Below the pieces are notes generated by a model. It was not told the DNA's origin. It was given only the letters and a program-made list of their open reading frames with translations, and made no database searches. From NCBI RefSeq assembly GCF_002976435.1, contig NZ_PUGF01000004.1, forward strand, positions 186,001 to 250,000: a stretch of 64,000 nt of DNA, given 5' to 3'. Positions 1-10,523 of this stretch are shown here, piece after piece. Position 1 is the first letter of the stretch, and every line of letters starts with the position of its first letter. The translations under genes and the position numbers were made by a program. The stretch is from Solimicrobium silvestre. Its GTDB lineage: Bacteria; Pseudomonadota; Gammaproteobacteria; Burkholderiales; Burkholderiaceae_D.

Positions 1-30
1 GTGCGAGTTGAATCAGTCAGAACTGTGAAA

Positions 31-84
31 AAGTTAGATGCTATGTTTGGTAAGTTTATAAAACTACCAAATCAACTCTAACTT
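31..84 (-). other. nested hairpin in the rpsK downstream spacer
   Basis: Bases 31-38 (AAGTTAGA) pair with 77-84 (TCTAACTT), and inside them 46-52 (TTTGGTA) pair with 65-71 (TACCAAA), giving a two-step stem. It lies just after rpsK in the direction of transcription, where rpsD is expected beyond the window edge. There is no U-run, so it does not look like a terminator. A role in alpha-operon translational control is only a guess. Confidence 0.35.
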
Positions 85-115
85 TGCAAATCACAAGACC
101 AACAACTCCAGCGTA

Positions 116-520
116 TTAGATACGACGACGCTTTGGAGGACGGCAACCATTGTGTGGAACTGGAGTAACGTCTTGAATCAAAGAAATTTTGATACCAAGG
201 TTATTCAGAGCGCGCACTGAAGATTCACGGCCAGGACCAGGTCCCTTGATGCGAACTTCCAAGTTTTTAACGCCACATTCAACTGCCACTTTACCGGCGG
301 CTTCTGCTGCTACCTGAGCTGCAAACGGAGTCGATTTACGTGAACCTTTAAAACCAGCACCACCAGCAGTTGCCCAGGAAAGTGCATTTCCTTGACGATC
401 TGTGATCGTGATGATTGTGTTGTTAAAGGATGCATGTACGTGTGCAATACCTTCAGCAACATTTTTCTTAACTTTTTTACGAGCGCGCGCGGCGGCTGCG
501 TTATTTGGTGCTTTTGCCAT
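116..520 (-). CDS. rpsK: 30S ribosomal protein S11
   Basis: The 134-residue product is S11, a platform protein of the 30S subunit near the mRNA exit and the 16S rRNA 3' end. It carries the family core with GPGPGRES in the second half and the basic tail ending CRPPKRRRI. The length is close to the usual 129 residues, with the extra residues in an Ala/Lys-rich N-terminus ([12 protein letters not shown]). It follows rpsM by 63 bases and is the last complete gene of the alpha operon in the window; rpsD and rpoA would be expected beyond base 1. Confidence 0.98.
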   Translation of the reverse strand: MAKAPNNAAAARARKKVKKNVAEGIAHVHASFNNTIITITDRQGNALSWATAGGAGFKGSRKSTPFAAQVAAEAAGKVAVECGVKNLEVRIKGPGPGRESSVRALNNLGIKISLIQDVTPVPHNGCRPPKRRRI

Positions 521-583
521 AATTGATTCCTTGAACCCGTTAGCTTAGTTAAGCCACAAAGTGACTAACTAAACTAACACGGA

Positions 584-949
584 TTATTTTTTCAACGATT
601 GAGCTGCTTTACGTGGGCCCTTACGGGTACGCGCATTAGTACGTGTGCGTTGTCCACGGCAAGGCAAGCCTTTGCGATGACGCATTCCACGGTAACAACC
701 CAGATCCATCAATCGCTTGATGCTCATGGAGACTTCACGACGAAGATCACCTTCAACGATGAATTTTGCAATCTCATCGCGCAGCTTCTCTAATTCGTTA
801 TCGTCCAGATCTTTGACCTTTTTATTGGTCAATACACCCGTTGCTGCACAGATTTTTTCTGAGCGTGGACGTCCAATACCATAGATAGCTGTTAAGCCGA
901 TTACGGTATGCTGATGATTTGGGATATTAACCCCTGCGATACGTGCCAT
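584..949 (-). CDS. rpsM: 30S ribosomal protein S13
   Basis: The 121-residue product is S13 of the 30S head, which contacts the P-site tRNA and forms inter-subunit bridges. It begins [10 protein letters not shown], has the helix-hairpin-helix stretch [12 protein letters not shown], and ends in the basic tail [19 protein letters not shown] that reaches toward tRNA. Length and start match the family. It is the first gene after rpmJ, as in the standard spc/alpha junction. Confidence 0.98.
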   Translation of the reverse strand: MARIAGVNIPNHQHTVIGLTAIYGIGRPRSEKICAATGVLTNKKVKDLDDNELEKLRDEIAKFIVEGDLRREVSMSIKRLMDLGCYRGMRHRKGLPCRGQRTRTNARTRKGPRKAAQSLKK

Positions 950-977
950 TCGTTATTCCTCGATCAATAACGTTAAA

Positions 978-1091
978 TTAACCTTGACGCTGTTTATGAC
1001 GCGGTTCAATGCATATAACACGAACCACACCTTTGCGCTTGATGATCTTGCAATTGCGGCATATCCGCTTAACTGATGCGAGAACTTTCAT
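978..1091 (-). CDS. rpmJ: 50S ribosomal protein L36
   Basis: This 37-residue gene was read directly from the minus strand: ATG at 1089-1091 and TAA at 978-980. It begins [15 protein letters not shown] and ends [11 protein letters not shown]. The Cys-x2-Cys pair followed by Cys-x4-His makes this the zinc-binding (C+) form of L36. It sits between infA and rpsM, its usual place in proteobacteria. Presence of the zinc form hints that a zinc-free paralogue may exist elsewhere, but none is in the window. Confidence 0.95.
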   Translation of the reverse strand: MKVLASVKRICRNCKIIKRKGVVRVICIEPRHKQRQG

Positions 1092-1135
1092 TTTGTTGCC
1101 CTCTTTGCTAATACTACTTGGTTTTACTAATAAAG

Positions 1136-1354
1136 TTACTTGGTACGGAACACGATACGCGCCCGGCTTAAATCATAAGGTGTCAATTCAACCGTCACCT
1201 TGTCGCCTGGAAGAATACGAATATAGTTCATCCGCATTTTCCCAGAAATATGGCCTAGCACAACATGCCCATTCTCAAGCTTTACTCTAAATGTTGCATT
1301 TGGTAGATTCTCAAGAATCTCGCCTTGCATCTGAATTACGTCGTCTTTTGCCAT
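1136..1354 (-). CDS. infA: translation initiation factor IF-1
   Basis: The 72-residue product is IF-1, a single OB-fold (S1-like) domain that occupies the ribosomal A site during initiation with IF-2 and IF-3. The sequence [15 protein letters not shown] through [17 protein letters not shown] is the family hallmark and the length is standard. It lies between secY and rpmJ, a common betaproteobacterial arrangement. Confidence 0.98.
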   Translation of the reverse strand: MAKDDVIQMQGEILENLPNATFRVKLENGHVVLGHISGKMRMNYIRILPGDKVTVELTPYDLSRARIVFRTK

Positions 1355-1375
1355 TCTTGTCTATATTCCCTCACG

Positions 1376-2707
1376 TTACCGTGAAGAAATTCCGCCCTTG
1401 AAGTTTGCTTTACGAAGTAATGAATCATATTGCTGAGACATGACATAGTTTTGAACTTGCGCCATGAAATCCATTGTTACAACTACGATAATCAACAGAG
1501 ATGTACCACCAAAAGAGAATGGTACTTTCCATTTCGCAACTAAAAACTCAGGTAGCAAACAAACTAGCGTGATATAAACAGCACCTGCCAAAGTCAAACG
1601 CATTAATATCTTATCGATATAGCGCGCTGTCTGATCCCCTGGTCTGATTCCTGGCACAAACGCACCACTCTTCTTCAGGTTATCGGCTGTTTCTTTGCTA
1701 TTAAATACCAATGCAGTATAAAAGAAGCAGAAAAATACGATAGCTACTGCATACAACAACGCATGAATCGGTTCACCAGGCCCCATCGACAATGCTAAAT
1801 CCTTTAAGAATCGCATAAACGGTGAGTTATCTCCAGTTGAAACAAACCAACCAGTAATAGTAGCCGGAAACAGGATAATAGAGGAAGCAAAAATTGGAGG
1901 AATTACGCCTGCCATGTTTAGCTTCAACGGCAAATGACTACTTTGCCCACCATAAATCTTGTTACCTACCTGACGCTTAGCATAGTTTACGAGTATTTTG
2001 CGCTGACCGCGTTCAATGAACACAACCAGATAAGTTACGCCTGCAGCAATAAGACAAATCAACATTGCTGAGAATGGATTCATTGAACCCGTACGAACCA
2101 ACTCAAATAAACCAGCGACAGCATTAGGCAAACCAGAAGCAATACCGGCGAAGATAATAATAGAAATACCATTACCTAAACCACGTTCAGTAATCTGTTC
2201 ACCTAACCACATCAAAAACATTGTTCCAGTTACCAAAGTAACTGCTGTCGTTAAACGAAACGCCATTCCTGGATCAATAACCAGGTTTGCCTGGTGCTCT
2301 AACGCTACTGCAATACCAAAGGCTTGAAATGCAGCCAAAAATAAAGTTCCATAACGTGTATATTGGGTAATTTTTCTACGACCAGATTCGCCTTCTTTTT
2401 TAAGCGCTTCCAATTGCGGAGAAACTATCGACATCAATTGCATAATAATTGACGCCGAAATATACGGCATGATACCCAGTGCAAGTACAGAGAAGCGCGA
2501 TAAAGCACCTCCTGAAAACATATTAAACATACCCAGAATACCACCTGAGTTCTGATTAAACAGTTGCGTTAATTGCGCTGGGTCTATGCCTGGCACTGGA
2601 ATATGTGTACCTATCCGATACACCACCAATGCTGACAATAAAAACCACAGTCTTCCCCAAGGAAAACCGCTGGCAGCGCCTTTAGCTAGCTGAGGAGTTG
2701 TCGCCAA
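1376..2707 (-). CDS. secY: protein translocase subunit SecY
   Basis: The 443-residue inner-membrane protein is the channel of the SecYEG translocon, which works with SecA and the ribosome to export or insert proteins. About ten hydrophobic segments are visible. The family signature [14 protein letters not shown] follows the first segment, and the cytosolic loop containing [17 protein letters not shown] is the SecA/ribosome-binding loop. The length matches the E. coli protein (443). It follows rplO closely in the spc operon; its partner secE lies at 36117-36497. Confidence 0.98.
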   Translation of the reverse strand: MATTPQLAKGAASGFPWGRLWFLLSALVVYRIGTHIPVPGIDPAQLTQLFNQNSGGILGMFNMFSGGALSRFSVLALGIMPYISASIIMQLMSIVSPQLEALKKEGESGRRKITQYTRYGTLFLAAFQAFGIAVALEHQANLVIDPGMAFRLTTAVTLVTGTMFLMWLGEQITERGLGNGISIIIFAGIASGLPNAVAGLFELVRTGSMNPFSAMLICLIAAGVTYLVVFIERGQRKILVNYAKRQVGNKIYGGQSSHLPLKLNMAGVIPPIFASSIILFPATITGWFVSTGDNSPFMRFLKDLALSMGPGEPIHALLYAVAIVFFCFFYTALVFNSKETADNLKKSGAFVPGIRPGDQTARYIDKILMRLTLAGAVYITLVCLLPEFLVAKWKVPFSFGGTSLLIIVVVTMDFMAQVQNYVMSQQYDSLLRKANFKGGISSR

Positions 2708-2727
2708 TTATTGCTCCAGTATGTGCA

Positions 2728-3159
2728 TTAAGCGACTGAGCCGCCGGCTGCTTCAATAGCAGCTTTAGCGCCTTTAGTCACGATCAAGCCTGTCAATGTC
2801 ACTTTTTTAGTGATAGAACCAGACAAGATGACGCGTACCACTCTGGCAAGTTCAGGAACCATGCCAGCTTGTTTCAACGCCAACATATCGATTTCTGCGA
2901 TTGGCAAAGAATCGAGTTGTGACAAACGAACTTCTGCTTTGAACGGAGTTGCCAGTGATTTAAAACCACGTTTTGGCAAACGACGTTGCAAAGGCATCTG
3001 ACCGCCTTCAAAACCGACTTTGTGAAAACCGCCAGTACGGGACTTTTGACCTTTATGACCACGTCCCGATGTTTTACCTAAACCAGAACCGATACCGCGA
3101 CCAACACGACGTTTGTAGTGTTTTGCGCCATCAGCTGGCTGAATGCTATTCAATTCCAT
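2728..3159 (-). CDS. rplO: 50S ribosomal protein L15
   Basis: L15 (143 residues) is a late-assembly protein of the large subunit. The start [22 protein letters not shown] at 3159 is chosen because GGAG lies six bases upstream; the longer frame beginning at 3198 would overlap rpmD and adds a non-conserved leader. The Gly-rich [15 protein letters not shown] region is diagnostic. It lies between rpmD and secY. Confidence 0.97.
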   Translation of the reverse strand: MELNSIQPADGAKHYKRRVGRGIGSGLGKTSGRGHKGQKSRTGGFHKVGFEGGQMPLQRRLPKRGFKSLATPFKAEVRLSQLDSLPIAEIDMLALKQAGMVPELARVVRVILSGSITKKVTLTGLIVTKGAKAAIEAAGGSVA

Positions 3160-3187
3160 AATTTGCTCCGATCGCAAGCCTTGCGGC

Positions 3188-3367
3188 TTACGATACAACC
3201 TTCACAAGATACGAGACTTTATTGATCATGCCGCGTACGGATGGAGTGTCTTGTAATTCAGAAACTGAATTAATACGACGCAACCCCAAACCACGTACAG
3301 TGGCACGGTGAGATTCGCGTGTGCCAATCAAACCTTTGACCAAAGTTACTTTAACTGTCTTTGTCAT
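3188..3367 (-). CDS. rpmD: 50S ribosomal protein L30
   Basis: The 59-residue L30 begins [16 protein letters not shown]. The 69-residue version starting at 3397 adds a non-conserved leader that overlaps rpsE, so the start at 3367 is preferred. It contains the GLRRINS and RGMINKV motifs of the family. It sits between rpsE and rplO in the spc operon. Confidence 0.97.
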   Translation of the reverse strand: MTKTVKVTLVKGLIGTRESHRATVRGLGLRRINSVSELQDTPSVRGMINKVSYLVKVVS

Positions 3368-3377
3368 TTCGATCACC

Positions 3378-3896
3378 TTAGCCGAGGATTTCTTCAACGG
3401 ATTTGCCGCGTTTAGCAGCGATTTCCGATGGAGTACTCATCTTGGACAAACCGTCCAATGTGGCACGAACCATGTTATATGGATTAGTTGAGCCGTTTGA
3501 CTTAGCAACCACGTTAACAATTCCCATTACTTCGAAAATTGCGCGCATTGGTCCACCAGCAATAACACCAGTACCTTCTTTAGCTGGCATGATCATCACT
3601 TTCGATGCGCCATGCTGACCAGTAACAGTGTGTTGCAAAGTACCGTTTTTCAACGTTACTTTAATCATTTTACGACGAGCTTCTTCCATTGCTTTTTGTA
3701 CAGCGACAGGAACTTCTTTCGATTTTCCTTTACCCATACCGATACGGCCATCGCCGTCACCAACAACGGTCAACGCTGCAAAGCCCATGATACGACCACC
3801 CTTAACCACTTTGGTTACACGGTTAATCGCGATCATTTTTTCGCGCATACCATCATCTGGTTTATCGGACGCTGTTTTCGCTTGCATTTTTGCCAT
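3378..3896 (-). CDS. rpsE: 30S ribosomal protein S5
   Basis: S5 (172 residues) lines the mRNA entry channel and contributes to decoding accuracy. An N-terminal double-stranded-RNA-binding-like domain ([31 protein letters not shown]) is followed by the C-terminal S5 domain. The length is slightly above the E. coli protein (167) because of a short N-terminal extension ([16 protein letters not shown]). AAGGAA lies about nine bases upstream of the ATG. Confidence 0.97.
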   Translation of the reverse strand: MAKMQAKTASDKPDDGMREKMIAINRVTKVVKGGRIMGFAALTVVGDGDGRIGMGKGKSKEVPVAVQKAMEEARRKMIKVTLKNGTLQHTVTGQHGASKVMIMPAKEGTGVIAGGPMRAIFEVMGIVNVVAKSNGSTNPYNMVRATLDGLSKMSTPSEIAAKRGKSVEEILG

Positions 3897-3908
3897 GACG
3901 AATTTTCC

Positions 3909-4271
3909 TTAGAACTTCAAGCCAGCTTCACGGGCAGCTTCTGCAAGCGCCTTGATGCGACCATGGTAACGGAAACCGGAGCGATCAAATGCAACTTCGG
4001 TAACCCCTGCTTTTAATGCTTGTTCAGCGACACGCTTGCCAACCAGAGTAGCTGCTGCAACGTTGCCACCATTGCCAGATGCTGCGGCCAATTCTGCACG
4101 AACTGATGCTTCCAATGTCGAAGCAGATGCTAATATTTTTGCATCTGGTCCGATAATGTTGGCATAAATGTGCAAATTGGTACGATGCACTGCCAGGCGA
4201 TTCACTTTTAATTCTGCGATCTTGGCACGGGTTTGACGTGCGCGGCGCAGACGTGATTGTTTCTTGTCCAT
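3909..4271 (-). CDS. rplR: 50S ribosomal protein L18
   Basis: L18 (120 residues) binds 5S rRNA with L5 and L25. The ATG at 4271 ([15 protein letters not shown]) has AGGGG about seven bases upstream and fits the family better than the TTG two codons earlier. The C-terminal [25 protein letters not shown] is the conserved end. It lies between rplF and rpsE. Confidence 0.97.
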   Translation of the reverse strand: MDKKQSRLRRARQTRAKIAELKVNRLAVHRTNLHIYANIIGPDAKILASASTLEASVRAELAAASGNGGNVAAATLVGKRVAEQALKAGVTEVAFDRSGFRYHGRIKALAEAAREAGLKF

Positions 4272-4283
4272 CGTCAACCCCTA

Positions 4284-4817
4284 TTACTTCTTCTTGGTTT
4301 CTTTGAGCACAACCACCTCATCAGCATAACGAACGCCCTTGCCTTTATACGGCTCAGGTTGACGATATGCACGAACTTCGGCGGCAACTTGCCCCACTTT
4401 TTGACGATCAATCCCTTTAATCAGGATCTCAGTCGGCGTAGGTGTTTCACACTTTACGCCAAGAGGCATCGAATGAACTACTGGATGAGAAAAACCTAAA
4501 GATAAATTTAATTTATCGCCTTGTGCTTGCGCTTTATAACCAACGCCAACCAAGTTTAATTTTTTCTCAAAGCCTTTAGTTACGCCGCTTACCATGTTGT
4601 TGACCAAGGCACGTAATGTGCCAGTCATCGCATTAGCTTCGCGAGCATCACTAACTGGCTCAAACTTCAATGAACCATTGTCATTAGCAACTTTTACCAG
4701 ACCATTCAAGGCTTGGGACAACTCACCCATTGGGCCTTTAACTACGATTTGCGCTGCTGAAATAGATACTTCCGTACCTGCTGGCAGTGCAATCGGCATT
4801 TTACCTACTCGAGACAT
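4284..4817 (-). CDS. rplF: 50S ribosomal protein L6
   Basis: L6 (177 residues) has two similar alpha/beta domains and sits near the sarcin-ricin loop. It starts [14 protein letters not shown] and carries the C-terminal signature [15 protein letters not shown]. The length is as in E. coli. It is the middle gene of the spc operon between rpsH and rplR. Confidence 0.98.
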   Translation of the reverse strand: MSRVGKMPIALPAGTEVSISAAQIVVKGPMGELSQALNGLVKVANDNGSLKFEPVSDAREANAMTGTLRALVNNMVSGVTKGFEKKLNLVGVGYKAQAQGDKLNLSLGFSHPVVHSMPLGVKCETPTPTEILIKGIDRQKVGQVAAEVRAYRQPEPYKGKGVRYADEVVVLKETKKK

Positions 4818-4827
4818 GTTCTGCTCC

Positions 4828-5223
4828 TTAGGCTACGTAGCAAATTACTTCGCCACCGACACCGGTTGCGCGCGCTTTGCGGTCTGTCATGACACCTTGA
4901 GGTGTGGAAACAATCGCCACGCCCAAACCATTCATAACATTTGGAATATCGCCCTTACCTTTGTAAATGCGCAATCCAGGGCGTGAAACACGCTCTAAAC
5001 GCTCAATTACAGGACGACCTGCATAATATTTCAAGCCAATTTTCAATTCTGCTTTACCAGCAGTTTCGCTAATGGCGAAGTCTTCAATGTAACCCTCATC
5101 TTTAAGTACGTTTGCAATAGCAACTTTTACTTTTGATGATGGCATAGCAACCGCAGTTTTATGAACAACTTGCGCATTACGAATGCGGGTCAACATATCG
5201 GCGATAGGATCGCTCATACTCAT
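4828..5223 (-). CDS. rpsH: 30S ribosomal protein S8
   Basis: S8 (131 residues) is a primary 16S rRNA-binding protein of the central domain; in E. coli it also represses spc operon translation near rplE. It begins [18 protein letters not shown] and ends [11 protein letters not shown], both characteristic. It is downstream of rpsN. A matching operator near rplE was not examined in structural detail. Confidence 0.98.
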   Translation of the reverse strand: MSMSDPIADMLTRIRNAQVVHKTAVAMPSSKVKVAIANVLKDEGYIEDFAISETAGKAELKIGLKYYAGRPVIERLERVSRPGLRIYKGKGDIPNVMNGLGVAIVSTPQGVMTDRKARATGVGGEVICYVA

Positions 5224-5237
5224 TGCATATTCTCCTA

Positions 5238-5543
5238 TTACCAGCTAGCTTTTGTCATTCCGGGAACTTCGCCACGCATGGCTACTTCACGGAGTTTAAT
5301 ACGGCCCAAACCGAACTTACGGAATGTGCCACGTGGTCGACCAGTCAAAGCGCAACGATTACGCTGACGTGTCGGATTTGAGTTCCGTGGTAATGCTTGC
5401 AACTTCAGACGCGCGTCGTAACGCTCTTCTTCAGTTTTTGATTGGTCATCTACGATGGCCTTCAAAGCAGCACGCTTACCGGCAAATTTCTTTACCAAGT
5501 CAGCACGCTTCTGCTCACGGTTAATCAGTGCCAGTTTTGCCAT
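5238..5543 (-). CDS. rpsN: 30S ribosomal protein S14
   Basis: S14 (101 residues) of the 30S head starts [17 protein letters not shown] at 5543; the frame can be extended to 5603, but that leader overlaps rplE and is not conserved. This is the long zinc-free (C-) form: the region [12 protein letters not shown] lacks the paired CxxC motifs of the short zinc form. It lies between rplE and rpsH. Confidence 0.97.
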   Translation of the reverse strand: MAKLALINREQKRADLVKKFAGKRAALKAIVDDQSKTEEERYDARLKLQALPRNSNPTRQRNRCALTGRPRGTFRKFGLGRIKLREVAMRGEVPGMTKASW

Positions 5544-5550
5544 GGCGACC

Positions 5551-6090
5551 TCAGTTTCTGAACGGAAATTTAAATGCGGCGAGAAGAGCTTTCGCTTCTT
5601 CATCGGTCTTAGCTGTGGTGGTGATACTAATATTCATACCACGCAAAACATCTATCTTGTCGTATTCGATTTCAGGGAAAATAATCTGCTCTTTAACGCC
5701 GATATTGTAATTTCCACGTCCATCAAATGCACGACCAGAAACACCACGGAAATCGCGTACACGCGGCAAAGCCACGGTGATCAGACGATCCAGGAATTCG
5801 TACATATGCGCACCGCGCAATGTAACCATACATCCGATTGGATAGCCTTCACGAATCTTGAAACCTGCAATCGCTTTGCGAGCCTTAGTCACCACTGGCT
5901 TTTGACCAGCAATTTTCGTTAAATCGCCAACTGCATGCTCAATAATCTTCTTGTCCGCAATCGCTTCAGATAAACCCATATTCAGAGTAATCTTGGTGAT
6001 GCGCGGCACTTCCATTACAGTTTTGTAGGAGAATTTCTCCGTTAAAGCTGCAACGACTTTTGCTTTATAAATTTCTTGTAGACGTGCCAT
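5551..6090 (-). CDS. rplE: 50S ribosomal protein L5
   Basis: L5 (179 residues) binds 5S rRNA and contacts the P-site tRNA in the central protuberance. It begins [13 protein letters not shown], contains [11 protein letters not shown] and the [22 protein letters not shown] region, and ends FPFRN. The length is standard. It lies between rplX and rpsN. Confidence 0.98.
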   Translation of the reverse strand: MARLQEIYKAKVVAALTEKFSYKTVMEVPRITKITLNMGLSEAIADKKIIEHAVGDLTKIAGQKPVVTKARKAIAGFKIREGYPIGCMVTLRGAHMYEFLDRLITVALPRVRDFRGVSGRAFDGRGNYNIGVKEQIIFPEIEYDKIDVLRGMNISITTTAKTDEEAKALLAAFKFPFRN

Positions 6091-6096
6091 GATGCG

Positions 6097-6411
6097 TTAT
6101 ACCTTCACAACTTCGCCGTTTGACTTAAATACGCGAACTTTTACACCGTCCACGACCTTAAAGCCAACGCGATCTGCCTTGCCAGTTGCTGCATTAAACA
6201 ATGCAACATTTGACACATGAATAGGCATCACCTTATCAACGATGCCGCCAGTTGCGCCTGTCATTGGGTTGGGCTTAACCGCTTTTTTAGCGATATTTAC
6301 ACCAGCGACAACCACATGATCCGCGTCGATCCATTGCTGAACCTGGCCGCGCTTGCCCTTGTCTTTACCTGTCAAGACGATGACTTCGTCGTTTTTCCGA
6401 ATCTTGTTCAT
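6097..6411 (-). CDS. rplX: 50S ribosomal protein L24
   Basis: L24 (104 residues) is an assembly initiator protein with an N-terminal KOW motif ([17 protein letters not shown]) that binds 23S rRNA near the exit tunnel. The length matches the family. It is separated from rplN by nine bases. Confidence 0.98.
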   Translation of the reverse strand: MNKIRKNDEVIVLTGKDKGKRGQVQQWIDADHVVVAGVNIAKKAVKPNPMTGATGGIVDKVMPIHVSNVALFNAATGKADRVGFKVVDGVKVRVFKSNGEVVKV

Positions 6412-6420
6412 AACGACCCC

Positions 6421-6789
6421 TTACAGAACTTCTGGAGCTAAAGACACGATTTTCATGAAACGTTCAGTACGCAATTCGCGTGTGACCGGTCCAAAAATAC
6501 GAGTGCCGATAGGCTCAAGTTTCGCGTTCAATAACACCGCTGCGTTACTATCGAACTTAACCAAAGAGCCATCTGGACGACGAACACCTTTAGCAGTGCG
6601 AACTACAACAGCATTGTAAATTTCACCTTTTTTTACACGCCCTCTTGGCGCAGCAGATTTAATCGTGACTTTAATAACATCACCGATACCTGCGTAACGA
6701 CGCTTAGAACCGCCCAATACTTTAATACACAAAACTTCGCGTGCACCAGTATTGTCAGCTACTTCGAGCCGGCTTTCTGTTTGAATCAT
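6421..6789 (-). CDS. rplN: 50S ribosomal protein L14
   Basis: L14 (122 residues) lies at the subunit interface. It begins [19 protein letters not shown] and contains the signature [15 protein letters not shown]. It is the first gene of the spc operon; the 233-base spacer before it (6790-7022) holds a strong hairpin, so transcription may partly restart here. Confidence 0.98.
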   Translation of the reverse strand: MIQTESRLEVADNTGAREVLCIKVLGGSKRRYAGIGDVIKVTIKSAAPRGRVKKGEIYNAVVVRTAKGVRRPDGSLVKFDSNAAVLLNAKLEPIGTRIFGPVTRELRTERFMKIVSLAPEVL

Positions 6790-6941
6790 AATGTTCTCTT
6801 TCCCAACTTAATCCATAAAATCTGCACAATGCAAATTAATGGTCAGTCTTGGTCCCGCCAGAAAGCTTAACTACACTCACTGATTAGGTGGACGATTTTT
6901 AACCACTTTTTTCACATTGACAGCGAAAAAAGCCATTTTAC

Positions 6942-6980
6942 CTGTCGTTTGCGCCGCATTCAATGCCTTGCAAACGACAG
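6942..6980 (-). promoter_or_regulatory. 11-bp stem-loop at the S10/spc operon junction
   Basis: Bases 6942-6952 (CTGTCGTTTGC) and 6970-6980 (GCAAACGACAG) form a perfect 11-bp stem with a 17-base loop in the rpsQ-rplN spacer. On the minus strand the stem is followed, nine bases later, by CTTTTTTCG, so partial termination of S10-operon transcripts is possible. The remaining spacer is AT-rich but no convincing -35/-10 pair was found. Confidence 0.5.
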
Positions 6981-7022
6981 CCAGCTATTATCACATCAAT
7001 TTCTGATAATTACAATAGCTAA

Positions 7023-7295
7023 TTACACGATTTGTGCAACTTGTACTACGCGTGTTACTGACCATGCTTTTGTCTTTGAAATCGGACGACCTTCTTGGAT
7101 TTCAACTACATCGCCTGCTTTAGCAACATTACCTTCATTGTGCGCATGGTACTTAGTGCTGCGAACAATGATTTTTCCGTACAAAGGATGCTTAACGTGA
7201 CGCTCGATCAATACGGTTACCGTTTTTTCCATTTTATCGGAGACAACGGTGCCAATCAGCGTGCGCTTAGAAGCTTGTTTGACTTGATCGTTCAT
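7023..7295 (-). CDS. rpsQ: 30S ribosomal protein S17
   Basis: S17 (90 residues) is a primary 16S rRNA-binding OB-fold protein. It contains [22 protein letters not shown] and [16 protein letters not shown], both characteristic. The start overlaps the rpmC stop by four bases (ATGA), implying translational coupling. It is the last gene of the S10 operon here. Confidence 0.98.
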   Translation of the reverse strand: MNDQVKQASKRTLIGTVVSDKMEKTVTVLIERHVKHPLYGKIIVRSTKYHAHNEGNVAKAGDVVEIQEGRPISKTKAWSVTRVVQVAQIV

Positions 7296-7483
7296 TTGTC
7301 GTCCTTCTGATTCATGACCGTTTTAACACGTGCGATATCGCGACGCACTTTCTTGAGCTGCGAAGTGTTGCTCAGTTGCTGCGTAGCTAATTGCATGCGC
7401 AAACTGAATTGTGCCTTCAACAGTTCATTCAGCTCTTTAGTCAAAGTCACTTCGTCTTTGCCGCGGAGTTCAGATACTTTCAT
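7292..7483 (-). CDS. rpmC: 50S ribosomal protein L29
   Basis: L29 (63 residues) is a two-helix protein at the polypeptide exit site that helps dock SRP and trigger factor with L23. The ATG at 7483 ([14 protein letters not shown]) follows AGGGG by about six bases; the TTG two codons earlier is less likely. The helix motif [22 protein letters not shown] is family-typical. Confidence 0.96.
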   Translation of the reverse strand: MKVSELRGKDEVTLTKELNELLKAQFSLRMQLATQQLSNTSQLKKVRRDIARVKTVMNQKDDK

Positions 7484-7495
7484 TTTCAACCCCTA

Positions 7496-7915
7496 TTATT
7501 GGCCGACTTGACGCACGACGAACGTAGTCAATAACGGCAGTTTGGCTGCGGCCAAGCGGAAAGCTTCGCGCGCAAGCGTCTCATCAACACCATCCATCTC
7601 GTACAACATCTTGCCTGGTTGAATCTCGGCAACATAGTACTCAGGATTACCCTTACCATTACCCATACGAACTTCGGCAGGTTTTTGAGAAATTGGCTTA
7701 TCCGGGAAAATACGGATCCAGATACGACCACCACGTTTAATGTGGCGAGTCATAGCACGACGCGCAGCTTCAATTTGACGAGCCGTAATACGACCACGAC
7801 CAATCGCCTTCAAACCAAATTCACCGAACGAAACAGCAGTACCGCGAGAATGTGAAATTCCCTTGTTGCGGCCTTTTTGCTCTTTTCTATACTTTCTGCG
7901 TGCTGGTTGCAGCAT
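7496..7915 (-). CDS. rplP: 50S ribosomal protein L16
   Basis: L16 (139 residues) helps organise the A site and peptidyl-transferase region. It begins [17 protein letters not shown] and has the [17 protein letters not shown] and [13 protein letters not shown] motifs. The Arg in the WIRIFPDKP region context and the overall length are standard. It lies between rpsC and rpmC. Confidence 0.98.
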   Translation of the reverse strand: MLQPARRKYRKEQKGRNKGISHSRGTAVSFGEFGLKAIGRGRITARQIEAARRAMTRHIKRGGRIWIRIFPDKPISQKPAEVRMGNGKGNPEYYVAEIQPGKMLYEMDGVDETLAREAFRLAAAKLPLLTTFVVRQVGQ

Positions 7916-7917
7916 GA

Positions 7918-8745
7918 TTATTCTCCTGCTTTCTCAGCCGGCGCTTTAGCAGCTACGACTGGTGCCGCAGCGCGTACACGCTTAGCAGCTGGTGCTGGAG
8001 CGCCGGTTGTGGTTTGCTTAGGACGTGGACGGCTATTTGGCTTGCCATCATCACGACGTGGGCCACGACGTTTTTTATCATCTTCCGGAGTGGATTCAAT
8101 TACTGGTGCGTCGCCGTTAGGCAAACGATCACCCTTGTAAACCCAAACCTTAACACCGATGATACCGTAGGTTGTTTGCGCTTCGCTTGTTCCGTAGTCG
8201 ATATCAGCACGCAAAGTATGCAGAGGCACGCGGCCTTCGCGATACCATTCTTTACGAGCGATTTCAATACCGTTCAAACGTCCACCAGACATAATCTTAA
8301 TACCTTGAGCGCCCAAACGCATTGCGTTTTGCATAGCACGCTTCATGGCACGGCGGAACATAATACGCTTTTCTAATTGCTGAGCAATTGAATCGGCGAT
8401 CAGTTGCGCATCGATTTCCGGCTTGCGAATTTCTTCGATATTAACGTGTACAGGAACGCCCATTAATTTGGACAATTCTGTTTTTAACACTTCAATATCT
8501 TCACCTTTTTTACCAATAACCACGCCTGGACGTGAGCTATAAATAGTAATACGGGCATTCTTAGCTGGACGCTCGATAGTAATACGACCTACAGATGCGT
8601 TCTTCAGTTTTTTCTTGAGGTAAGCACGTACTTTCAAATCTTCGCCGAGCATGGTGGCAAAATTTGTATTGCCAGCATACCAACGTGAAGACCAGTTACG
8701 TGTTACCGCAAGGCGAAAACCGGTTGGATGTATCTTCTGTCCCAT
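7918..8745 (-). CDS. rpsC: 30S ribosomal protein S3
   Basis: S3 (275 residues) lines the mRNA entry tunnel. It starts [18 protein letters not shown], followed by the KH domain ([17 protein letters not shown]) and the S3 C-terminal domain ending near the [10 protein letters not shown] motif. Residues from about 215 on are a low-complexity Arg/Pro/Ala tail ([18 protein letters not shown], then [17 protein letters not shown]). The E. coli protein is 233 residues; such tails are common in Burkholderiales and support the taxonomic call. Confidence 0.98.
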   Translation of the reverse strand: MGQKIHPTGFRLAVTRNWSSRWYAGNTNFATMLGEDLKVRAYLKKKLKNASVGRITIERPAKNARITIYSSRPGVVIGKKGEDIEVLKTELSKLMGVPVHVNIEEIRKPEIDAQLIADSIAQQLEKRIMFRRAMKRAMQNAMRLGAQGIKIMSGGRLNGIEIARKEWYREGRVPLHTLRADIDYGTSEAQTTYGIIGVKVWVYKGDRLPNGDAPVIESTPEDDKKRRGPRRDDGKPNSRPRPKQTTTGAPAPAAKRVRAAAPVVAAKAPAEKAGE

Positions 8746-8754
8746 CGTGACTCC

Positions 8755-9084
8755 TTAATTACCGACAGTCACGTAAATGTGACAGGATTGTTTAGAGATA
8801 CGATCACCACGGCCTTTTGCACGCGCTGTAAAACGCTTCAAAACCGCACCTTTTTCAACATAGATAGTTTTAACTCTCAACTCATCGATGTCAGCACCAT
8901 CATTATGTTCGGCGTTTGCAATTGCAGACTCCAAAACACGCTTAATGATTGCTGCACCTTTTTTAGGGCTGAAGGCCAAAATGTTCAATGCTTGATCTAC
9001 TTTTTTACCGCGAATCTGGTCTGCTACCAAACGACCTTTTTGGTCTGACAAACGCACTCCGCGTAGAATTGCTTTAGTTTCCAT
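8755..9084 (-). CDS. rplV: 50S ribosomal protein L22
   Basis: L22 (109 residues) lines the exit tunnel through a long beta-hairpin. [19 protein letters not shown] starts at 9084; an additional ATG one codon upstream is possible, with AAGG four or seven bases away. The hairpin region [13 protein letters not shown] near the C-terminus shows no visible macrolide-type deletion. Confidence 0.96.
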   Translation of the reverse strand: METKAILRGVRLSDQKGRLVADQIRGKKVDQALNILAFSPKKGAAIIKRVLESAIANAEHNDGADIDELRVKTIYVEKGAVLKRFTARAKGRGDRISKQSCHIYVTVGN

Positions 9085-9093
9085 CATCGCACC

Positions 9094-9369
9094 TTATTTT
9101 TTAGCCTTTTTATCAGCGGCATGACCCTTGAACGTACGAGTCAATGCGAATTCGCCGAGTTTATGACCAACCATGTTTTCAGAAACATACACAGGCACAT
9201 GTTGCTTACCGTTATGCACCGCAATGGTTAAACCAATGAAGTCAGGCATAATCGTAGAACGACGTGACCATGTCTTGATTGGCTTTTTGTCTTTAATCGC
9301 TTGCGCGGCTTCGACTTTTTTCACCAAGTGGGCATCACAGAATGGCCCTTTTTTCAATGAACGTGTCAT
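9094..9369 (-). CDS. rpsS: 30S ribosomal protein S19
   Basis: S19 (91 residues) forms a complex with S13 in the 30S head. The sequence [19 protein letters not shown] and [23 protein letters not shown] are diagnostic. The C-terminal lysine-rich end (AADKKAKK) is usual. It lies between rplB and rplV. Confidence 0.98.
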   Translation of the reverse strand: MTRSLKKGPFCDAHLVKKVEAAQAIKDKKPIKTWSRRSTIMPDFIGLTIAVHNGKQHVPVYVSENMVGHKLGEFALTRTFKGHAADKKAKK

Positions 9370-9379
9370 GTGCTACCCC

Positions 9380-10207
9380 TTATCTCTTACCACGGCGTGA
9401 AACGATCATGGAAGTCGTACGCTTATTGCGACGTGTCTTCTTACCTTTGGTTTGCTGACCCCATGGCGACACTGGATGACGACCCGCTGCAGTCTTACCC
9501 TCACCACCACCGTGTGGGTGATCGACCGGATTCATTACCACACCGCGAACGGTAGGACGAACACCACGCCAACGCATAGCACCAGCTTTACCAATCTTAC
9601 GCAGATTGTGTTCACCGTTACCAACTTCACCAACAGTAGCGCGGCATTCGATATGCACGCGACGAACTTCGCCAGAACGCAGACGCACTTGAGCGTAGAC
9701 GCCTTCACGAGCCATCAACACAACACCAGCGCCAGCAGTACGAGCCATCTGCGCACCCTTGCCTGGCAACATTTCTACGCAATGCATAGTTGTACCGACT
9801 GGGATATTGCGAATTGGCAAGCAGTTACCAGATTTGATCGGAGCTTGCGCACCATTCATCACCTGATCACCAGCAGCCATACCTTTAGTTGCAATGATGT
9901 ATTGACGTTCACCATCCGCATAGCACAACAAAGCAATGTGCGCTGTACGGTTAGGATCGTATTCAATGCGTTCAACTTTTGCAGGAATACCATCTTTAGT
10001 GCGTTTGAAGTCAACCAAACGATAATGCTGCTTATGACCACCGCCGATATGGCGAGTAGTAATATGACCGTTGTTGTTACGGCCAGCAGTTTTTGATTTC
10101 TTTTCTAACAAAGCAGCGAACGGACGACCTTTATGCAAGCCCTCTGTCACTACTTTGACCATACCACGACGACCAGGCGAGGTTGGCTTTACCTTAACGA
10201 GTGCCAT
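9380..10207 (-). CDS. rplB: 50S ribosomal protein L2
   Basis: L2 (275 residues) is a core 23S rRNA-binding protein needed for peptidyl transfer and subunit association. The C-terminal signature [20 protein letters not shown] contains the highly conserved histidine of the [10 protein letters not shown] loop. The N-terminal [19 protein letters not shown] is typical. It follows rplW by one base. Confidence 0.98.
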   Translation of the reverse strand: MALVKVKPTSPGRRGMVKVVTEGLHKGRPFAALLEKKSKTAGRNNNGHITTRHIGGGHKQHYRLVDFKRTKDGIPAKVERIEYDPNRTAHIALLCYADGERQYIIATKGMAAGDQVMNGAQAPIKSGNCLPIRNIPVGTTMHCVEMLPGKGAQMARTAGAGVVLMAREGVYAQVRLRSGEVRRVHIECRATVGEVGNGEHNLRKIGKAGAMRWRGVRPTVRGVVMNPVDHPHGGGEGKTAAGRHPVSPWGQQTKGKKTRRNKRTTSMIVSRRGKR

Positions 10208-10208
10208 A

Positions 10209-10523
10209 TTATGCCTCCTCGGTGAAGTTAATTTCTTGACCTGGCTTCAAGCATACAAAAGCACGCTTGGTGTGATTGCGACGACCGGTAAAGCGACCAC
10301 TACGCTTTTGTTTACCTTGACGATTCGCAACCTGCACAGACTCAACCTGTACCTTGAAGAGCATTTCTACAGCAGCTTTGATTTCTGGCTTAGTAGCATC
10401 TGGACTAACACGGAAAACAACTTGTTCGTTTTTTTCCGCAACCATCGTTGCTTTTTCAGAAATCACTGGTGCTAACAGTACCTTTAACAGGCGCTCTTCG
10501 CTAAATTTAACTAGTGTGCTCAT
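10209..10523 (-). CDS. rplW: 50S ribosomal protein L23
   Basis: L23 (104 residues) sits at the exit tunnel and docks trigger factor and SRP. It contains [21 protein letters not shown] and [16 protein letters not shown]. Its start overlaps the end of rplD by four bases (ATGA). The length is standard. Confidence 0.98.
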   Translation of the reverse strand: MSTLVKFSEERLLKVLLAPVISEKATMVAEKNEQVVFRVSPDATKPEIKAAVEMLFKVQVESVQVANRQGKQKRSGRFTGRRNHTKRAFVCLKPGQEINFTEEA

